DNA of 64,000 bases from Bryopsis sp. KO-2023 (Eukaryota > Chlorophyta > Ulvophyceae > Bryopsidales > Bryopsidaceae), in contig BSYQ01000001.1 of NCBI GenBank assembly GCA_030272585.1, positions 7,502,001 to 7,566,000 on the forward strand, written 5' to 3'. The position numbers were made by a program, and so were the translations under genes. A model generated the notes under the pieces. The model had not been told where the DNA came from. It did no database searches and worked only from the letters and a program-made list of their open reading frames with translations. How positions within the stretch are numbered: position 1 is the stretch's first letter; the number at the start of each line of letters is the position of its first letter. This document shows positions 58,283 through 64,000 of the stretch, piece by piece.

Positions 58283-60484
58283 ATGTCCGAACTGGCCACG
58301 CTTCGCACCGCGAAAGCGGCCCTGGACGAGGGTCTGATCACCCAGGCGGATTTCAATAGCGTAAAGGAAGGCTTTCTGAACGCTCAGAGAATCAAGGCGG
58401 GCCTGGACGCGGGGTTTATCCCCGAGGAAGACTTCGCGCAAGCGTCCGCAGCGTTTTTTGAGTCTCTGGGAGTGAGTCCTCAGACTGCATCCTCTGGTGC
58501 GCAACAAGCTCGAAAACCTGCACAGGCATCCACACAACAACGCAAAGTCCAAAATGGCGCTCCTCTCGGTCGACCAGCAGCAGGCACGACCGCGACCAGT
58601 GGCGCTGCTTTCGGTCGACCAGTGGCTGGCACGACTGCTACCGCTGGCGCTGTTTTTGGTCGACCAGCGGCTGGCTCGACCACGACCACCCAAAGCACCC
58701 CTTCAGCGAGACCGAAACCTGCTGCACAGAGCGGTGGAGGAGGGGGTCAGGGTAGCACATGGAAACCCAAACCCAGCAGCGCGGCACCTCAAGCTGTCAA
58801 CCTGGCGCGAAACTCTTTGACCAAGCCGGTGGTTCCTTCCAGTGCGGTGCGTGGAGACTAGCTCGACGTTTCCTCCCAAATCCGGGGTCGATCCATGTCC
58901 GCCAGCAATGCCCTGATCCTGCAACGCCCACACAAAGAAATCATCCTGTCTCCATGGCCCCATGCAAACCATTCCTCTGTCAAGATAAAGAGAATAGGCT
59001 GGTGCTGATCGTTCCTGGCTGGATTGCAGGTTTCTATGGCTGGGATCGCAGTGGATGAGAACGCTATCGCAGAGTTCAACTTAATGAGGGTGAAATCAAA
59101 GGTGTGGTTTCCAGGAAAGCCAACCGATCGATTTTGATTTGCTATTTTGACCTCAAGTCCAAAATGTGCTGTTCTGTACATTCATTGTGTGCTGCGCTTT
59201 TCCTTGCAGTATTTGTGGATGTTGTTCAAGATCGATGACTCGGGGAGGACGGTAGGTAATCCAAGGAAAAAGAAAAGAAAAAAATTGTGTTATTTTGCAA
59301 GTCACGATTGGTTCTGCAATGGTTGAAACTGTTGATCAGATTGAAAGGGCGATGCTGTGAATTGTGAGGGGGGGGTTCAGTGGCATGTGTGTCTCTGAGT
59401 TGCTCACTTAACTCACTCATGCAACTATATAATGTCATCACTATTGTTTTTTTGGTTATGTTGGATAGGTTGTTTATTGTGATTCTGGGGATTATTTTTT
59501 GGGGGTACAAATCTATTCACTTGTTTTTGGACAGGTGGTTCTATGTGATTCTGGGGACAAGTCTTCAAACTACCAAGACTTTGTGGGTCGATTCCCACAA
59601 AACGAATGCCGATATGGAGGTACGCACCGATGTGCCAGAAACTCAGCGAAACGAGGCAATTCCTTTGAATATAGCGTCGCACAAAGATGTCTCTTTTTGG
59701 TTGACTGCACATACACTTTCCTCCACTGTGACTAAAGCTGGATAAATTTTGTCAATGACCCTACCAACTCTCTCTCTTTCTGGCAATGCAGTGTTTGATT
59801 ATCCCTACGAAACTTCTGAGGGGAGAAAGCTGCAAAAGCTTGTCTTCTTCAACTGGTATGTATTGTTTTGGTGTTGTGTTGGAAGCAGAAAATGAGCCCC
59901 ATCTCCGAGTTGTATCCAAATATCCAAAACAAAATTCTTTGTGGAATAAAGACAAGGCTTGGTTACGTTTCCCTACATCGACTCTTAGCTCTGAAAGATG
60001 TTTGTCCATCGATCAGCCGTTTTGTGGCCTACCTGTGCTGAGATTTGCAAATAGAAAGAGTAGGAAGTATGGGTATTGATTTCCGTCAGGTTGAAGAATT
60101 TTTTTCTTGAATTTAACATTTATATGTTCTAAAATATGTCAACACTCTCACGAAAAACCGAAACCTTAAATCCTTCAGCCCCAAACCTACCAACCAGGGA
60201 TTAAATCAAGCCTTTGGAAGAAAGGGAAAAGAAAGGAGAAAAGAAATAAGAATGATCTGAATGTGTTCCTTAGTCCTTTCGTTAAGCGCACACACTTTTT
60301 TTCTTCTCCCCTTAGGGCGCCAGATACAGCTCCAGTGAAGGATAAAATGATGGCTTCCTCTACCAAGGACTTCGTCAAGACCCAGATGTCTGGCGTCCAA
60401 GTGGAGGTTCAAGCGACAGACCACGACGAGCTCCACGATGACGAAGTTTCCAAGGCCGTCGGAGCCACACTCACTAGAGGCTAG
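58283..60484 (+). CDS. ADF/cofilin with N-terminal SHOCT-like repeats
   Basis: The C-terminal 143 residues are an actin-depolymerising factor homology domain; ADF/cofilins sever and depolymerise actin filaments. Six exons (58283-58846, 59030-59101, 59210-59251, 59535-59619, 59792-59855, 60316-60484) close in phase to 331 residues. ADF marks: SMAGIAVDENAIAEFNLM, YLWMLFKIDDS, DFVGRFPQNECRYGVFDY, KLVFFNWAPDTAPVKDKMM with the F-actin-binding helix, and GVQVEVQATDHDEL. The first 70 residues carry two related helix-turn units (AALDEGLITQADFNSVKEGF and AGLDAGFIPEEDFAQASAAF) like the SHOCT oligomerisation motif. A linker with three 15-residue repeats of the GRPAAGTTATSGAAF type joins them. Ordinary ADFs are about 140 residues and start near the exon 2 sequence. 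Confidence 0.85.
58556..58690 (+). repeat. 45-bp coding minisatellite, three copies
   Basis: Units start at 58556, 58601 and 58646, each beginning GGCGCT and containing GGTCGACCAG. They encode three 15-residue repeats in the linker of the ADF protein, in frame. Confidence 0.85.
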
Positions 60485-61561
60485 ACCTCAACTGCATCCC
60501 TACACACAAAAGACACTATCTGGACTCATCGTTGAAGGTTTCAAACCAATTTGAATATAGGGAAGAAGGGGGGGGGGGGGGGGCTGGGTTGGGACGCAAC
60601 AGGGAAGGGGGTTTTATGTTGATTTTTCAATGCGTTCGGATGCGATCAGGTGGAGCTTTGTTGAAAAAAGAAAAGTCTGTATGTCTTTCGATGTTGACTA
60701 CTTTTTTTTTTTTTACCGTGGAGAGTGGGTTGCATTGGTAGTAGGTCAGACCTATTGTTGTGCTCGATCTGGGAAGGTGTAATGATCTCTTGTCTTGAAG
60801 AACAGATTATGGCTTGTGTCGGTGAAGGATCAGCAGCTGCTTGTGGGTGGGGCTTGAAACAGTTGGTCGTTTTCTCAAGCGAAGTCCTTGAAATTCTGAG
60901 TGAACTTACCTCTGAAATTGAACCTACCAGAGATTCCTTCAAAACTATAGCTTTCTGTGGACAGTTTGAGGCACAACTTAATAGAGTAAGTGAAGTGATT
61001 TGCCATCCTTCATGACCCAAACCCTGGAGATGATCACTGCTGGCCAGAACAAGAGGAAAAAGATTTACCTTGCTCCTGGGAATGGAACATAGTCATTTCC
61101 AAATCAGGAGAGAAACCATCCAGGGAACACAAACTTGCATCCTGCAGGCAGAAAAATATTCTGTATTCGATTGTAGAATTTTTACTCATTTCTGGAATCT
61201 TCGTTGTCATTTCCGCAACACTCAGCTCGGGAGATATTTTTGCACCCAGCCTTGGCTTTCGTTGAAGTTGACTTTCTTCCCCTATTGTGGCTCAACCTGG
61301 GCAAGTCACAACGTTGGTGGCGTCTGGAAAAGCCCCGAGACCTGGGCTGGAATATAAAACGGAAACGAGCGGACGAATCATCCGTGCTTGTCCCTACTCC
61401 AATCCCTTGAGGCCTGGGCATCTATAGCGGGAGCCAGAGACGTCTTTGGTCTTGTTTTCCTCGTTGGAAGTGATCTGGGTTCCCAAAGGAAGGGCTCAGC
61501 CGCTCGGGGAGATTCCTTGAGGAAAACAACTCTGGGCGATTCGCTCGCTCGGGGGTAAGGG
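60485..61561. other. intergenic region before sucrose-phosphate synthase
   Basis: A G tract (60568-60583) lies just past the ADF stop. The open frames at 60725-61015 (plus) and 61020-60646 (minus) are unrecognisable. The last 200 bases are GC-rich and should be promoter and 5' UTR; a GGGGGTAAGG just before the ATG could be a donor of a leader intron. Confidence 0.4.
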
Positions 61562-64000
61562 ATGGACACCTGGGCGAATAACTGGGTGGAGTCGTACTTG
61601 GACGCTCTACTGACTTATGGATTATCGACGGAACACGCGGGGAGAATCAACAAGGTGCGCGACGAAGTGGATGCCGATAAGAATGTCCACGCGACGTACT
61701 ATTTGCAACAAATCATGGGCCTCGACGAGGGCGGTCTGTGGGAGGCGTGGAGCAAGGCCAGCTCCGCCAAGGTCCACGGCTCGAAAGATATGCGTCTGCA
61801 ATATTTGTCGTGGCGAGTGTGGGGGATGAAACAACGCAACGTTCGCGTGCGTAACGAAGAGAAGAGACGTCTTTTGGAAGAGCAGACTGACGCCGTTGTG
61901 CTGGACGCGTCTGAAGTGAGCGACGATGAGGTCACAGAGGTGCTGGTGGAGAGGTTCAACGAGCCCGTCCCCTCGGTGCCGGCCAAGCACAAGGTCGGTG
62001 CATCCGTAGACGATTCGTCGCTGGACCTGGCGCGGCTACGCATGACAGAGGAGCCCGTCGACGTTTCGGACGCCTTCGAGCAACGCTTGGACAAACTATA
62101 CGTGGTGCTGATCAGCATGCACGGTTTGGTGAGGGGAGACAAAATGGAACTCGGCAAAGATCCGGACACGGGCGGTCAGGTGAAGTACGTCGTCGAACTT
62201 GCGCGAGCGTTATCGGAGCACCCCGCTGTGCACAGGGTGGACCTCCTGACGCGCATGATAAAGTCTCCGGACGTTGACAAGGATTATGGCGTTCCCGAGG
62301 AGTGCATCAAGCCAGGGGAGGGGAAAGCGGGCGGAGCGTTCATCGTTCGATTGCCGTGCGGCCCCGTCGAAAAATACATTCGAAAAGAGGAGCTCTGGCC
62401 CCATGTGAGGGAATTCGCTGACAACGGGATTACTCACGTGCGCCAGCAAATGAACAACATGATGGAGCTGGGGGAGCACTGCGAATTGTACAACATCCAT
62501 GGACACTATGCTGATGCTGGGGAGGTTGCAACCCTCATGGCTCAGACCATCGGGGTGGACATGGTCTTGACAGGCCATTCCCTGGGCAGAAACAAGCTGG
62601 AGCACCTCATCGCCTCGTCCACCCTCAGCTTGGCAGCGGTCGAAAGAACGTACAATATCAGCAGGCGAATCGAGGGGGAGGAGAGGGCGTTGGATGAGGC
62701 CATCATGGTGTTCACATCCACTCAGCAGGAAATCAATGAGCAGTGGGGTTTGTACAATGGATACGACACTCGACTGGAAGAAATCTGTCGCAGGAGGAAG
62801 GGACCGTATCATGTTCCTGCCATGAGGGTGATTCCCCCGGGTCTGGATTTCAGCAGCCTCAAGGTCGATTTAAAATCGGAAACTGTGGCTGGGGAGGGCC
62901 CCGAATTCGACGCACCCACCGAGAGGGTGGAGCCTTCCATTTGGAAGGAGATCGCGAGGTTTCTGCAGAATCCGCGAAAGCCGGTGATCCTTGCAATGAG
63001 TCGACCGGATGCGAAGAAAAACATCACTGCGTTGGTGAAAGCTTTCGGTGGGAACAGCGTGCTGAACGAATTGGCCAATCTGGTGCTCATCATGGGGAAC
63101 CGTGATGTGATCGATTCGATGGCTGGAGGCAGCCGCAACGTTCTGGAGCAAGTTTTGAAGCTGATCGACTCTTACGATCTGTACGGAAAGGTCGCCTATC
63201 CCAAGAAGCACAAGCAGACGGACGTGTCTGACATATACCACCTTCCTACGGCCACCAGGGGGGTGTTTGTGAATGTCGCCCTTCAGGAGCCATTCGGTCT
63301 GACATTGATCGAGGCGGGGGCTCATGGAGTTCCCATCGTGGCGACGAAAAACGGTGGACCGGTCGATATTATCAACACCCTGCAGAATGGCATTCTCGTC
63401 GACCCGACAGACACCGAGCAGATCGCAAATGCTCTGTTGACCATCCTCACGCAGAAGTCAGTGTGGGATGACTACAATAAAAATGGTATCAACAATATCA
63501 TGGCTTATTCCTGGCCTGCACATTGTGCCAAATATCTGGAAAACATCGAGAGGGAAAAGAAGCGCAGGAAGAACATCAAGCAAATCACGGCGTTCAGCGG
63601 GAGCTGGGACAACAGCAAGTTCAACACGATGGTGGACAAGGCGGGATTCGACATGGAGGACCCCATGGCTTTGGTCGGGAACGAAACGCCAAAAATGGTG
63701 GACGACAGCATATTGGATTTCGAGAAGGAGGGCAGAATGGCGGAGGAGGAAAAAGACTCGGGTGCTCCTCGAATGGCCAATCGTGAAAGGATCTATGTTT
63801 TCACTCTCGATAATCAGCCCATGGCCAAACAGGCGCTGAAACTCCTTCGTGGTGCTGTCAAGGCGGCTTACGAAACTGAGGGCAGTGACAGGGAGACGAG
63901 CCCTGCTGGGTTTGGAATTGCCAGCATGATGAGCTTCGACATGACATGCACCCTTTTGGACTATGAATCCGTAGACACAAGGGATATCGATTTCATCATT
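61562..64000 (+). CDS. SPS: sucrose-phosphate synthase (3' end outside window)
   Basis: Makes sucrose-6-phosphate from UDP-glucose and fructose-6-phosphate in the cytosol. One frame of 813 codons stays open to the right edge. The N-terminus has the plant-type pattern WVESYLDALLTYG and GLWEAWSKASS ... LQYLSWRVWGMKQR. The GT-B glucosyltransferase then shows DPDTGGQVKYVVELARAL, LLTRMIKSP, YNIHGHYADAGEVA, LTGHSLGRNKLEHL, RVIPPGLDFSSL, LAMSRPDAKKNITALVKAFG and the donor-site EPFGLTLIEAGAHGVPIVAT-KNGGP. After it the linker and the start of the phosphatase-like C-terminal domain begin (IYVFTLDNQPMAKQALKLLR). No intron interrupts 2.4 kb, unlike every other gene here. The conserved plant Ser158 regulatory context is not obvious. 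Confidence 0.93.
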   Translation, partial: MDTWANNWVESYLDALLTYGLSTEHAGRINKVRDEVDADKNVHATYYLQQIMGLDEGGLWEAWSKASSAKVHGSKDMRLQYLSWRVWGMKQRNVRVRNEEKRRLLEEQTDAVVLDASEVSDDEVTEVLVERFNEPVPSVPAKHKVGASVDDSSLDLARLRMTEEPVDVSDAFEQRLDKLYVVLISMHGLVRGDKMELGKDPDTGGQVKYVVELARALSEHPAVHRVDLLTRMIKSPDVDKDYGVPEECIKPGEGKAGGAFIVRLPCGPVEKYIRKEELWPHVREFADNGITHVRQQMNNMMELGEHCELYNIHGHYADAGEVATLMAQTIGVDMVLTGHSLGRNKLEHLIASSTLSLAAVERTYNISRRIEGEERALDEAIMVFTSTQQEINEQWGLYNGYDTRLEEICRRRKGPYHVPAMRVIPPGLDFSSLKVDLKSETVAGEGPEFDAPTERVEPSIWKEIARFLQNPRKPVILAMSRPDAKKNITALVKAFGGNSVLNELANLVLIMGNRDVIDSMAGGSRNVLEQVLKLIDSYDLYGKVAYPKKHKQTDVSDIYHLPTATRGVFVNVALQEPFGLTLIEAGAHGVPIVATKNGGPVDIINTLQNGILVDPTDTEQIANALLTILTQKSVWDDYNKNGINNIMAYSWPAHCAKYLENIEREKKRRKNIKQITAFSGSWDNSKFNTMVDKAGFDMEDPMALVGNETPKMVDDSILDFEKEGRMAEEEKDSGAPRMANRERIYVFTLDNQPMAKQALKLLRGAVKAAYETEGSDRETSPAGFGIASMMSFDMTCTLLDYESVDTRDIDFII

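Overview
The window is nuclear DNA of a photosynthetic eukaryote. Genes are split by many short T-rich introns with GT/AG borders, there are no operons, and 5' exons are richer in GC than the introns. An RNA polymerase II largest subunit with a long heptad tail, a plant-type sucrose-phosphate synthase, a non-haem beta-carotene hydroxylase and a plastid-type serine acetyltransferase point to the green lineage, most likely a streptophyte alga of the Mesostigma kind. The species is an inference from gene content.

Layout, left to right. A prolyl 4-hydroxylase (minus, cut by the left edge) is divergent from an EF-hand protein (plus). A SAM-domain membrane protein and an unrecognised alpha-helical protein follow (plus). 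SMG8, a nonsense-mediated decay factor, is on the minus strand and divergent from a plastid-type ribokinase. A Yippee protein (minus) is divergent from a TTLL12-like protein (plus). Serine acetyltransferase and RPB1 (20 exons, 1800 residues) are on plus. A Wee1-type kinase (minus) is divergent from an NSE4 subunit of the SMC5/6 complex (plus). A probable TSEN15-type tRNA-splicing endonuclease subunit, beta-carotene hydroxylase, an ADF/cofilin with an unusual N-terminus and sucrose-phosphate synthase (plus, cut by the right edge, no intron in 2.4 kb) complete the window.

I placed exon borders by hand from splice signals, reading phase and family conservation. For RPB1, ribokinase, serine acetyltransferase, NSE4, Wee1, beta-carotene hydroxylase, ADF/cofilin and Yippee every intron phase closes, so those models are strong. 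The others are partly solved.

The most unusual items are an NSE4 with a roughly 345-residue tail carrying SUMO-interacting and PIP-like motifs, an ADF/cofilin fused behind two SHOCT-like repeats, four introns with a GC donor in the context CAG|GCAAG, a 200-bp satellite inside a beta-carotene hydroxylase intron, and a TTLL12 whose catalytic region is eroded. I saw no CRISPR array, complete transposon, rRNA or tRNA gene.
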